Assembly: GCA_002482725.1 (NCBI GenBank)
Contig: DLGO01000149.1
Location: 71,304-85,172, forward strand
Direction: 5' to 3'
Origin: Bacteroidetes bacterium UBA7692
Lineage (GTDB): Bacteria; Bacteroidota; Bacteroidia; Chitinophagales; LD1
Length of the DNA stretch: 13,869 bases
The notes under the pieces were generated by a model. The model saw nothing but the letters and a program-made list of their open reading frames with translations, was not told the origin of the DNA and searched no databases. Shown one piece after another: positions 1 to 6,919 of the stretch; position 1 is the stretch's first letter; each line of letters begins with the position of its first letter. Made by a program: the position numbers and the translations under genes.

Positions 1-507
1 TACATTTTCTGCGGTTTCGCCCATGGCATAGGTGGTATTGCGATCGAAGGCCGGATTGGTAAAACGCCAGCCGATAGTAGTATCGTACATTTGCTGTGCG
101 CGGTCGAAAGCACTATTGGCCTTGCTAAGCACGTATGGCGCGCGGCTCATGCTTTCGGTGCCACCTGCTATATATATGTCGCCATCGCCATTGTTTATGG
201 CACGGGCGGCATCGGCAATAGCCTGCAATCCAGAGGCACAAAGGCGATTGACAGTAACACCTGCTACCTCTTGCGGCAAGCCTGCAAGCAGGGCAGCCAT
301 ACGGGCCACGTTGCGGTTGTCTTCGCCGCTTTGGTTAGCAGCACCGAGGATTACCTCTTCTATTTCGGAGGTGTTGAGCCAGCTGCTGTTGCGGGCCACC
401 AAGCCCTTGATAACTGTAGCCGCAAGATCGTCGGGGCGTACTGTGCTAAGCGCACCATTGTGTTTGCCAACGGGGGTACGTGCGGCATCTATTATGTAGG
501 CGTTCAT
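1..507 (-). CDS. 3-oxoadipyl-CoA / acetyl-CoA C-acyltransferase (thiolase), N-terminal part
   Basis: This is the first 169 codons of a thiolase; the gene continues past the left edge, so a family length of about 400 residues leaves roughly 40% here. Thiolases cleave 3-oxoacyl-CoA with CoA, using a nucleophilic cysteine. The start is the ATG whose complement is 505-507, giving MNAYIIDAARTPVGKHNGAL. The catalytic Cys is residue 90 in VNRLCASG. GEDNRNVARMAALLAG (61-76), GGTESMSRAPYV (115-126) and YDTTIGWRF (141-149) are also visible. The GEDNRNVARM and TTIGWRF segments match what I recall of the PaaJ/PcaF branch (3-oxoadipyl-CoA thiolase, phenylacetate and beta-ketoadipate pathways) better than FadA or biosynthetic thiolases. 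That substrate call is inference, because the C-terminal half with the catalytic His and second Cys is missing. It lies 69 bases downstream of the DUF4395 gene on the same strand. No Shine-Dalgarno is visible, and no TAnnTTTG element lies in that gap, so co-transcription is possible. Confidence 0.9.
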   Translation of the reverse strand, partial: MNAYIIDAARTPVGKHNGALSTVRPDDLAATVIKGLVARNSSWLNTSEIEEVILGAANQSGEDNRNVARMAALLAGLPQEVAGVTVNRLCASGLQAIADAARAINNGDGDIYIAGGTESMSRAPYVLSKANSAFDRAQQMYDTTIGWRFTNPAFDRNTTYAMGETAENV

Positions 508-576
508 TGTGTTGTTTTTGCGGTCGCTAAGGGAAGCATATTTTCTCAGAAAGAGAACAGAACCGCTTTAAAAGAT

Positions 577-1020
577 TCAGGCGGGAATTAGGGATGCCTT
601 TACCAGCAAATGGTACACGATGCAGCCAACGCAGAAGGCAAAGGCGCTTTCCAGAAAGGCACAGACAAGCAATACACCACCAACGCCATAAGCTGCGATT
701 GGTTGATGAAAAAGCAGCAGTGCGGCAATGGTAAAGGAGAAAACAACACCTACGCCTGCGGCAAAGCGTTTGGGAGCTACATCGGTGGCCTTGTAGCCGA
801 CTTTAAAGAGGCCGCCTAATTGTACGGCCAGGAAGCGAAACGGGCTGTACTCACGCTTGTTGGCAGCCCTGATGGTAAAGTCAAGACCCTGTATAAGCAG
901 CAACCACCAGGCACCGGTTAACAGGGCTATGGTAGTATTGATAAAGACCAATGCAGCTACTATGCGGGCATGGTTCTCGTTGAGCTTTTCGTTTGATACA
1001 GGACAGGTAATGTCTGTCAT
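577..1020 (-). CDS. DUF4395 family integral membrane protein
   Basis: A 147-residue membrane protein. It shows the features I associate with DUF4395: an N-terminal CPV motif with Cys6, a conserved DFTIRA segment (47-52), an APKRFAAGVG segment (82-91), and a C-terminal FCVGC motif with Cys130 and Cys133. Four hydrophobic stretches, about residues 18-46, 62-74, 86-108 and 111-140, suggest a four-helix inner-membrane protein. The function of DUF4395 is not established. The CxxC pair and Cys6 make a redox or metal role conceivable, but that is inference. The gene is divergent from the methyltransferase at 1149 and has its own good promoter candidate directly upstream. The thiolase follows on the same strand after 69 bases. 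The ATG start is supported by the promoter position and by the CPV motif falling where the family has it. Confidence 0.8.
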   Translation of the reverse strand: MTDITCPVSNEKLNENHARIVAALVFINTTIALLTGAWWLLLIQGLDFTIRAANKREYSPFRFLAVQLGGLFKVGYKATDVAPKRFAAGVGVVFSFTIAALLLFHQPIAAYGVGGVLLVCAFLESAFAFCVGCIVYHLLVKASLIPA

Positions 1021-1036
1021 AACTTGGTATTTGTAG

Positions 1037-1044
1037 CAAATATA
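1037..1044 (-). promoter_or_regulatory. Bacteroidota -7 promoter element for the DUF4395 gene
   Basis: On the minus strand this reads TATATTTG, a perfect match to the Bacteroidota sigma-A -7 consensus TAnnTTTG. It ends 16 bases before the ATG of the DUF4395 gene, so transcription would start about 10 bases before the start codon. No clear TTG -33 element sits at the expected distance. Confidence 0.5.
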
Positions 1045-1148
1045 AGCCCATTAAATTAGTAGACTATTGTAATAAATATTAAAATAAGCGATAGAACAGC
1101 GGTGGTAAGCTTTAAATTGTGCGCCTAACATAAAAGAAAGGCTTTTAC

Positions 1149-1850
1149 ATGACTCCCAAATTATACCTTATACCTGCGCTATTGGGCTCAGAAGATGCAT
1201 CGCTGATACCTGAACACACCAAGCAGATAGTGTATGGCCTGGACTCATTTATAGTAGAAAACCTGCGGTCGGCCCGACGCTACCTGCGGGCAATAGGGTA
1301 CACCAAAAACTTTGATACTGAAGTGAAACTGGTGGAATTTGACAAGCATGCCACGCAGCAAAGTGTAGGAAAGATGCTGCAGCCCATGAAGAGTGGCAGA
1401 AGCATAGGCATAATAAGCGAAGCCGGCCTACCCTGCATAGCCGACCCGGGCAATGAGGTAGTAGAACATGCGCATAAACTAGGCATAGAAGTAGTGCCCC
1501 TGGTAGGGCCCAGCTCTATATTCCTGGCACTTATGGCCAGTGGATTCAATGGTCAGCAGTTTATATTCCATGGATATATACCCATACAGAATGCGGACAG
1601 GATAAAGAAGATAAAGCAGATGGACGATAAGGCAATAAGGAGCAAGGAAACACAGATATTTATGGAGACCCCATTCCGTAACCTGAAAATGATGAGCGAT
1701 CTGCTGGCCAATTGTTCTCCTGCTTCAAGGCTATGTATAGCGGCAGATATAACACTGGAAACGCAGGAGATAAAAACCAAAACCATAGAGGAGTGGAAGA
1801 ACACGCCGATAGAGTTAAATAAGCGTTTTGTGGTCTATCTTCTAGGGTAG
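1149..1850 (+). CDS. RsmI-like SAM-dependent methyltransferase (tetrapyrrole methylase fold)
   Basis: A complete 233-residue protein of the tetrapyrrole (corrin/porphyrin) methylase family, in the RsmI-like branch. RsmI proper 2'-O-methylates C1402 of 16S rRNA. The order of motifs matches RsmI: KLYLIPALLG at 4-13, the SAM-binding loop IISEAGLPCIADPGNE at 88-103 (compare SDAGTPLISDPG in RsmI), VGPSSIFLALMASGF at 119-133, QQFIFHGYIP at 136-145, and FMETPFRN at 171-178 (compare FYESPHR). Differences are notable. The AEDTR segment of RsmI is replaced by VENLRSARR (36-44), and the protein is about 50 residues shorter than E. coli RsmI, lacking its C-terminal domain. A substrate other than C1402 is therefore possible and I give no gene symbol. 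The start at 1149 places the first beta strand at the usual N-terminal position. The gene is monocistronic, bounded by a divergent neighbour and a strong terminator. Confidence 0.85.
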   Translation: MTPKLYLIPALLGSEDASLIPEHTKQIVYGLDSFIVENLRSARRYLRAIGYTKNFDTEVKLVEFDKHATQQSVGKMLQPMKSGRSIGIISEAGLPCIADPGNEVVEHAHKLGIEVVPLVGPSSIFLALMASGFNGQQFIFHGYIPIQNADRIKKIKQMDDKAIRSKETQIFMETPFRNLKMMSDLLANCSPASRLCIAADITLETQEIKTKTIEEWKNTPIELNKRFVVYLLG

Positions 1851-1857
1851 AGGTTAT

Positions 1858-1897
1858 AAATAGGAAAGGCGGTTGATATCAACCGCCTTTCCTATTT
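1858..1897. terminator. Bidirectional terminator, perfect 20-bp inverted repeat
   Basis: The left arm AAATAGGAAAGGCGGTTGAT (1858-1877) is followed immediately by its exact reverse complement (1878-1897). On the plus strand the hairpin ends in CCTATTTTGTTTG. It starts 8 bases after the methyltransferase stop and ends 15 bases before the stop of the converging coiled-coil gene, so it can serve both. In RNA a few central bases would form the loop. Confidence 0.9.
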
Positions 1898-1912
1898 TGT
1901 TTGTATTCCACT

Positions 1913-2812
1913 TTATTTAATGTTGTTCAGTTTCTGCTCTGCTTTCTGAACTTCTGCTTTCTGGTTGTCGATATCTCTTTCCTTAGCGCTTTGCTTCCTT
2001 TTAGACTCATCGATATTACGCTCTTCGTTCCTTATCTCTTCATTGCTTTTGTCGATGTCTTTTCCCATCTTTTCGATGTTGTTCTCCAACTTCTTTTTGT
2101 CGTTCTCCAAGCCTTTCAGTGTTTTTTCAGCCTCTTTCTGTTCGTTGCCCAAAGAGTTATTTAGCCTAGCTACAACATCTTTTTGAGTTGTTATCTGGTT
2201 GATCTTTGTAAGAATTTCAGATTTTGCAGTAGCTGTATTAAGTTCAGCCTTGCTGATGTCCCTTTTTGCAGCACTAATCTTTTTTATGCTTTTATCTTCC
2301 TCTTTTCTAAGATCAGCTAACTCCTCTTTAAGTTTGCTAAGCTTGTCGTTTTCTACATCTACCTGATCCTGAACTACATCCTTGTAGGCCAATACGGCGA
2401 AGTCACGTATATATTTATTTGAAGCGATATTTTTGTCACTTGAAGGATCACTTGAAAATTCTACGCTATCGTTTTGTGATATAAAGGCAGTAAGCCTGAC
2501 ACCAGTTGGAGTTTCCAGGAATTTGCTGTATATAGTAAAAGGAGTCGCTGAAATGTTCTTGTTAACGGCACCGTTCAAAACAATTTCCCCATTCAACTCT
2601 TCTACTTTCCCTTTAGCACCTTTCTTGATATAGTCATTCCATTCTTTTTGCACTTTTTTCAGCTTCGACTCCGGGATTACCACAGTGAACGCATTGCGTG
2701 AGCCTTTGCTCATATCTTTCGGGCCTTGTTCGACGTTTATTACCTCTTGAGCAAAAATACCAAGCGTTAGGGCTGATATTAATGTGGCTGTAATGATTTT
2801 CTTGAAATCCAT
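1913..2812 (-). CDS. Secreted coiled-coil protein of unknown function
   Basis: A 299-residue protein that I cannot assign to a named family. Residues 1-21 form a signal peptide (MDFKK, then a hydrophobic core, cleavage probably near FAQE). Residues 24-145 form a compact, beta-rich-looking domain that includes AFTVVIPESKLKKVQKEWND and the segment around TPFTIYSKFLE. From about residue 150 to the end the chain is almost entirely charged heptad-like sequence rich in Lys, Glu, Asp and Asn with hardly any Pro or Gly, which predicts a long coiled coil of about 150 residues. There is no membrane anchor at the C-terminus, so a periplasmic or surface-exposed location is inferred. It lies 135 bases downstream of the rhomboid at 2948 on the same strand, and may be co-transcribed or have its own promoter. 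It ends at the shared terminator at 1858-1897. Confidence 0.85.
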   Translation of the reverse strand: MDFKKIITATLISALTLGIFAQEVINVEQGPKDMSKGSRNAFTVVIPESKLKKVQKEWNDYIKKGAKGKVEELNGEIVLNGAVNKNISATPFTIYSKFLETPTGVRLTAFISQNDSVEFSSDPSSDKNIASNKYIRDFAVLAYKDVVQDQVDVENDKLSKLKEELADLRKEEDKSIKKISAAKRDISKAELNTATAKSEILTKINQITTQKDVVARLNNSLGNEQKEAEKTLKGLENDKKKLENNIEKMGKDIDKSNEEIRNEERNIDESKRKQSAKERDIDNQKAEVQKAEQKLNNIK

Positions 2813-2947
2813 TCTTAATTGTATTTAGGAGGCTAAATTCATATAATGTATGCTACAAAGCAAACAAGCGAGGGCAATAGTTTTGGAAATGGGCTGTATG
2901 CTCTAGCCTGCAATGGTTTGAAGAGCTGTTATATTATGTTTAAACCA

Positions 2948-3844
2948 TTACTGGCTAAACTTATTGAGGAAATCCTTCTCATCCTTGCTAAGGCTGTCAA
3001 AGCCAGACCGCGATATCTTGTCAAGGATTCCATTTAGTTTGTCTTCATCGCTTTCTTTAGCGGAAGTGTGGGAATATGGAATGCCACCTGAGCTTATATT
3101 CCTATGGGTCACCTCCATTTTGGCCTTTGGTTTAAACTGTTGCGTTACTGCCTCTGCAAAACGGCTCATGGGTCTTGAGACATCTATGCCATTTCTCAAG
3201 CCTCTAACAAAAAGCATTCCGCATACCGCACCACCGATATGTGCAATATAGCCTCCGGTATTAGAGTGAGGTATGCTAATGAGGTCTATAATGAAATAGA
3301 CGAGCGCTATATATTTGATTTTTACATTTCCGATAAATGGTAATCTAACCTCATGGTCAGGGTTTAGTGCTGCTGCGCCGAACACAATTGCCATAATGCT
3401 GGCAGAAGCGCCCAATAACAATGCTACCGGCATTTGGGGGGCAAGTACAGGCAGAAGATTATACAACGCGATATAAAGTACGCCTCCTGTAATTCCTCCA
3501 AGTAAGTATAGGGGTAGTATTTTCCTATCACCTAGATACAGTACAAAAATCTCCCCGAACCAGTAAAGGAATATCATATTGAACAATACATGGAATATGT
3601 CTGCATGTAAGAACATATAAGTCAGCAACGTCCATGGCTGCCGGGCGAGTACATGCAGGTCTGCCGGTAGAATCAGCTTATTGTGAACCAAATCAAAAAG
3701 ACCGCCCGATTGTGCTATCCAACATGACAGGTAGAACAGCTGCATAATGACAAACACACCCACATTGACAAAGATCAATTTTGTAACCATGTCGCCATAG
3801 CTGAACTTATATCGTATATCTTCCCAAATAGTATTTCCGGCCAT
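2948..3844 (-). CDS. Rhomboid family intramembrane serine protease with DUF6576-like C-terminal tail
   Basis: A 298-residue membrane protein. Rhomboids cleave transmembrane or juxtamembrane segments of substrate proteins within the lipid bilayer. The catalytic dyad is intact: Ser147 in LLGASAS (143-149) and His202 in YIAHIGG (199-205). The second conserved region HADIFHVLFN (80-89) supplies the His and Asn that stabilise the oxyanion. About six transmembrane helices lie between residues 22 and 215. After the membrane core comes a soluble tail (about 220-298) ending in a short helical module, DEDKLNGILDKISRSG (267-282) then DSLSKDEKDFLNKFS, which resembles the DUF6576 extension of Bacteroidota rhomboids. 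The start is 16 bases after the stop of the other rhomboid at 3861, so the two are almost certainly one operon. Substrates are unknown. Confidence 0.92.
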   Translation of the reverse strand: MAGNTIWEDIRYKFSYGDMVTKLIFVNVGVFVIMQLFYLSCWIAQSGGLFDLVHNKLILPADLHVLARQPWTLLTYMFLHADIFHVLFNMIFLYWFGEIFVLYLGDRKILPLYLLGGITGGVLYIALYNLLPVLAPQMPVALLLGASASIMAIVFGAAALNPDHEVRLPFIGNVKIKYIALVYFIIDLISIPHSNTGGYIAHIGGAVCGMLFVRGLRNGIDVSRPMSRFAEAVTQQFKPKAKMEVTHRNISSGGIPYSHTSAKESDEDKLNGILDKISRSGFDSLSKDEKDFLNKFSQ

Positions 3845-3860
3845 AAACTATATATACCCT

Positions 3861-4538
3861 CTAAAATAAGAAACGGTTGTCTCTATTCCACCATTTTATA
3901 ATAAAATAACCCATGATAGCTCCACCCCAATGCGCAAAGTGTGCAACATAATCGTCCGGACCCTGCTGAATCGTCCTAAAAAGCTCCAGTAATAAGTAGA
4001 ATGTAGCGATGTATTTAACCGGCAACTGAATGGGCAGTGGAAAAATCGTAATCGGATGATTAGGAAACAGCATTAATGCTCCGGCAATCATACCAAATAC
4101 CGCCCCACTGGCACCAACAGTTGGTGCGAGGTAAATATTCCTTACAGCGTTAAAGCTTTCAACCTGTTCCGGTGTTGCTATGATGCTGCCACAGTAATTG
4201 TACACTTCGAAGGCATGTACCCCGATGTGCAATAGCTCCGCTCCAAAGGCGGTTAAGAAAAAGAATAGTAAGAAGCGTTGTGGCCCCCAAACTCTTTCGA
4301 GCAAAGAGCCGAATAACAAGAGTGAGATGGTATTATAGAAAAGGTGGCCAAAGTCTGCATGAATGAACATGTATGAAACCAGTTGCACAGGCTTGAAAAG
4401 GGGAGAAAAAAAATAATGCAGCCCTAGCAGTGAGTATATATCAATGCCGAATTGTGGTGCTATAAAACCAAGCGCCAGGAAAATCAGATTGACTATCGTT
4501 ATATTAAATACTACCGAACGGGTATCCAGATTAAACAT
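3861..4538 (-). CDS. Rhomboid family intramembrane serine protease
   Basis: A 225-residue rhomboid, first gene of the tandem pair. Catalytic Ser144 lies in TVGASGAVFG (140-149). The dyad His is His203 in AHFAHWGGAIMG (199-210). HADFGHLFYNTISLLLFG (60-77) carries the conserved His and Asn and the loop before the helix. GPQRFLLFFFL (85-95) fits the helix after the L1 loop. Compared with its neighbour it lacks the soluble C-terminal tail and has a longer loop (about 108-138) between the first half and the Ser helix. Both copies keep all the catalytic residues, so neither is an inactive rhomboid. The upstream region has a TAnnTTTG element only four bases before the ATG, which would give a leaderless or nearly leaderless transcript. 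Confidence 0.92.
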   Translation of the reverse strand: MFNLDTRSVVFNITIVNLIFLALGFIAPQFGIDIYSLLGLHYFFSPLFKPVQLVSYMFIHADFGHLFYNTISLLLFGSLLERVWGPQRFLLFFFLTAFGAELLHIGVHAFEVYNYCGSIIATPEQVESFNAVRNIYLAPTVGASGAVFGMIAGALMLFPNHPITIFPLPIQLPVKYIATFYLLLELFRTIQQGPDDYVAHFAHWGGAIMGYFIIKWWNRDNRFLF

Positions 4539-4542
4539 GCCT

Positions 4543-4550
4543 CAAATGTA
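4543..4550 (-). promoter_or_regulatory. Bacteroidota -7 element very close to the rhomboid start codon
   Basis: On the minus strand this reads TACATTTG, a perfect TAnnTTTG match. Only AGGC separates it from the ATG at 4538. With normal spacing the transcript would start at or within a base or two of the A of ATG. A -33 TTG is not obvious. Confidence 0.45.
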
Positions 4551-4596
4551 TATATCGATAACCACCTTCAGTAATTATCCCTTAAATTATTATGAT

Positions 4597-4643
4597 AAAC
4601 GATTTACTCAAACAATTATTGAATCAAGAACAATGATTTAATC
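4597..4643. repeat. Short imperfect direct repeats upstream of the antiporter promoter
   Basis: AACAATTATTGAATC (4611-4625) and AACAATGATTTAATC (4629-4643) agree at 13 of 15 positions with an 18-base period. A weaker third copy, AAACGATTTACTC (4597-4609), aligns to the second at 10 of 13 positions. All lie 32-78 bases upstream of the candidate antiporter -7 element. This is the arrangement of tandem binding sites for a regulator, but the sequence is AT-rich, so chance is possible. Confidence 0.4.
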
Positions 4644-4674
4644 TCAACCATCAGGAAAATAACATTTCTTTAAG

Positions 4675-4682
4675 TAGATTTG
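4675..4682 (+). promoter_or_regulatory. Bacteroidota -7 promoter element for the antiporter
   Basis: TAGATTTG is a perfect TAnnTTTG match ending 38 bases before the ATG at 4721, giving a leader of about 33 bases. No TTG -33 element is present at the expected distance, which would be consistent with a promoter that needs an activator. Confidence 0.5.
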
Positions 4683-4720
4683 GCCTATCCTGCATTCATA
4701 TAATATAGTATTTATCAGTT

Positions 4721-6136
4721 ATGAAAAAAGATCATTTAAAGCTATACTTCCTTACCATGCTGCCATTATTTCTTGGCATAGTGTTTCTTTTATATAGCGG
4801 CCCGAGCAATGTTTCAAGTGCCACTTTGCAAACAGAGGGAGTTAAGCATAGCGCAGGATTTCTGGAAATCTTTAAGCATCCGATAGTGCTTGTTTTAATG
4901 CAAATGCTGGTAGTACTTTCAGTAGCCAAGTTTGTAGGGTATTTATTTACTAAAATAGGTCAGCAGTCTGTAATTGGTGAGATAGCTGCGGGTATATTCT
5001 TGGGTCCATCGTTATTGGGTTGGGTTGCGCCTGATGCTTTCTCATTCATTTTCCCGGCGGGTTCTTTGGGCAACTTACAGATGCTGAGCCAGATTGGTCT
5101 TATACTGTTCATGTTTATCATTGGTCTTGAGTTAAATGTGGACCTACTAAAGAAAAAAGCTTCTGAAGCTTTGGTGGTTAGTCACATGAGCATCTTGTTT
5201 CCATATCTTTTGGGCGTGCTGCTTGCCCATTATTTGTATAAGAATTTTGCTCCGGCTCACATTTCCTTCACTGCTTATGCCTTGTTCATTGGTATATCCA
5301 TGAGCATAACGGCATTCCCGGTTTTGGCTAAAATCCTTAAAGAACGCAAGATGACCTCGTCGCCCGTAGGCGGTATGGCAATAATATGCGCGGCGATAGA
5401 CGATGTAACGGCCTGGTGCCTTTTGGCGGTCGTGATTTCGATAGCTAAAGCTGGCAATATCACCGGTGCCATTATTACTATTATAACTACTTTGGTGTAT
5501 GTGCTTATTATGCTATTTGCAGTACGTCCCTTGCTAAGGGTTATGGCAGCAAGGTTCTACGACAATAATAAGGCAGCTCCGGTATTTATCTCTACCATTT
5601 TCATTCTCATTATAGTTTCAGCTTTTGTAGCAGAGCTTATCGGCATACATGCTCTATTTGGTGCTTTCCTTGCAGGTGTTATTATGCCGTCCGACTTCTC
5701 TTTGCGCAAATTCTTTTCCGAGAAAGTTGAAGACTTGAGCACCTCGCTTTTATTGCCTTTGTTCTTTGCCTTTACGGGTTTAAGGACGCAAATAGGCTTG
5801 TTGAATACACCATATCTATGGATGGTTTGCCTCGCCATAATCATAGTAGCCGTTGTAGGTAAGTTATTTGGCAGTGCACTTTCGGCCAAAATGGTAGGCT
5901 ACTCCTGGAAAGACTCCCTTAGCATCGGTGCACTGATGAATACCAGGGGACTAATGGAGCTGGTAGTGCTGAATATCGGTTACGACCTCGGTATACTTAG
6001 CCCTGAAATATTTACCATAATGGTATTTATGGCATTGGCAACTACCTGCATGACCGCCCCTGTACTTAATCTTATAGAAAGGGCGTTTCCGAAGGAACAA
6101 AAAGAAGAAGACTTGATACAACAGGAAAAAGCCTAG
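4721..6136 (+). CDS. Cation/H+ antiporter, CPA2 (Kef-type) family
   Basis: A complete 471-residue membrane protein with about 12-13 hydrophobic segments. It exchanges a monovalent cation (K+ or Na+) for protons across the inner membrane; which cation cannot be read from the sequence. Family signatures are GQQSVIGEIAAGIFLGPSLLG (80-100), GLILFMFIIGLELN (126-139), SITAFPVLAKIL (195-206) and AAIDDVTAWCLLA (224-236), whose paired Asp227/Asp228 sit at the cation-binding position. A charged cytoplasmic tail (about residues 451-471, rich in Glu and Lys) closes the protein. There is no TrkA-N nucleotide-binding domain, so it is the short form rather than a KefB/KefC-type channel. An extra hydrophobic segment near the N-terminus (about 9-27) precedes the conserved core. 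It is divergent from the rhomboid operon and convergent with the LysM gene. Confidence 0.9.
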   Translation: MKKDHLKLYFLTMLPLFLGIVFLLYSGPSNVSSATLQTEGVKHSAGFLEIFKHPIVLVLMQMLVVLSVAKFVGYLFTKIGQQSVIGEIAAGIFLGPSLLGWVAPDAFSFIFPAGSLGNLQMLSQIGLILFMFIIGLELNVDLLKKKASEALVVSHMSILFPYLLGVLLAHYLYKNFAPAHISFTAYALFIGISMSITAFPVLAKILKERKMTSSPVGGMAIICAAIDDVTAWCLLAVVISIAKAGNITGAIITIITTLVYVLIMLFAVRPLLRVMAARFYDNNKAAPVFISTIFILIIVSAFVAELIGIHALFGAFLAGVIMPSDFSLRKFFSEKVEDLSTSLLLPLFFAFTGLRTQIGLLNTPYLWMVCLAIIIVAVVGKLFGSALSAKMVGYSWKDSLSIGALMNTRGLMELVVLNIGYDLGILSPEIFTIMVFMALATTCMTAPVLNLIERAFPKEQKEEDLIQQEKA

Positions 6137-6142
6137 CAGTAT

Positions 6143-6766
6143 CTATTTAGCTACTTTTAGTTTTTGCCCAACTTCAAGCACAGTTGTACTCAGGTTATTC
6201 ATGCTCATCAGCTGCTCAGCGGTTAAACCATAAATTTTAGTGATCCTGTAAAAGGTCTGTCCTTTCTCTACAATATGATATGCCGTTTCGGACTTTTCGT
6301 AAGTGGTACCATCGGGTCCTCTCAATACATCTGTAGATACGGATGCTGTAGGCGCTGGTGCTGCTGCACGTGGCGTCGCCGGGCTTTTCCTTTCGGCTGA
6401 TGCTGTGGCGGGCGTCGCTGCAGCGGCTTCTGGGGTTGACTCTTCGCGCTTTGCAGTAACAGCCGGAGCATCTTTTGGATCTTCTGCTATAACATTTTCC
6501 GGCTCTCCCTCTTTCAATTCCCTTATCAGCACTATGTCTCCCGGTTTTAGCTTGTGGTCGGGGGCTATGTTGTTCAGCATAGACAGGTCGTCTGTTGATA
6601 CCGCATAGTAAGTGGAGATAGTTTGCATATTCTCATTTACCCTTACTTTATGCTTGTAGAACCTTGGTGCAGCTACTTTATCGCTGGTTTGGAACTGGGC
6701 CTGTGCAGATATAAAAGTGATGCATAAAAGAAGCAGGGTAATGGCAGTGCAGATTACTTTTTTCAT
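6143..6766 (-). CDS. Secreted protein with two LysM domains
   Basis: A 207-residue exported protein. Residues 1-23 are a signal peptide (MKKVICTAITLLLL, cleavage probably after AQA). LysM 1 spans about 38-82 (KHKVRVNENMQTIS through KPGDIVLI). LysM 2 spans about 162-206 (AYHIVEKGQTFYRITK through LEVGQKLKV). LysM modules bind N-acetylglucosamine-containing glycans, in bacteria mainly peptidoglycan. The two are joined by a low-complexity Ala/Pro/Thr-rich linker (about 97-146). There is no catalytic domain, so it is probably a periplasmic peptidoglycan-binding protein and not itself a hydrolase. It lies 153 bases downstream of typA, separated by a terminator, so it probably has its own promoter; an off-consensus element TTTATTTG at 6811-6818 (minus) is a weak candidate. 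Its stop is six bases from that of the antiporter. Confidence 0.88.
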   Translation of the reverse strand: MKKVICTAITLLLLCITFISAQAQFQTSDKVAAPRFYKHKVRVNENMQTISTYYAVSTDDLSMLNNIAPDHKLKPGDIVLIRELKEGEPENVIAEDPKDAPAVTAKREESTPEAAAATPATASAERKSPATPRAAAPAPTASVSTDVLRGPDGTTYEKSETAYHIVEKGQTFYRITKIYGLTAEQLMSMNNLSTTVLEVGQKLKVAK

Positions 6767-6840
6767 GGATGTATTTTGAATGGGATTGGCAATTTAGGAA
6801 TTGTGCTCCTCAAATAAAATACTTCTGCCATATAAAATTT

Positions 6841-6874
6841 AAAAAAGGCGAAAAGAATGTTACTCCTCTTCGCC
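6841..6874 (-). terminator. Rho-independent terminator of typA
   Basis: On the minus strand GGCGAAGAG (6874-6866) pairs with CTTTTCGCC (6855-6847): nine pairs including one G-U, with a loop of ten bases. Six T residues (6846-6841) follow directly. It lies 45 bases after the typA stop codon. Confidence 0.85.
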
Positions 6875-6919
6875 CTCTTAAATTTAGTGCTCTTTATCTT
6901 AAACGCTTTGCATTAGTTC

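Noticed and set aside
91..591. Plus-strand open frames over the thiolase and DUF4395 genes
   Set aside because: They are antisense shadows; the minus-strand frames encode recognisable thiolase and DUF4395 motifs.
2846..3037. Plus-strand 63-codon frame starting in the gap before the coiled-coil gene
   Set aside because: It overlaps the C-terminal coding region of the rhomboid on the opposite strand and has no recognisable features.
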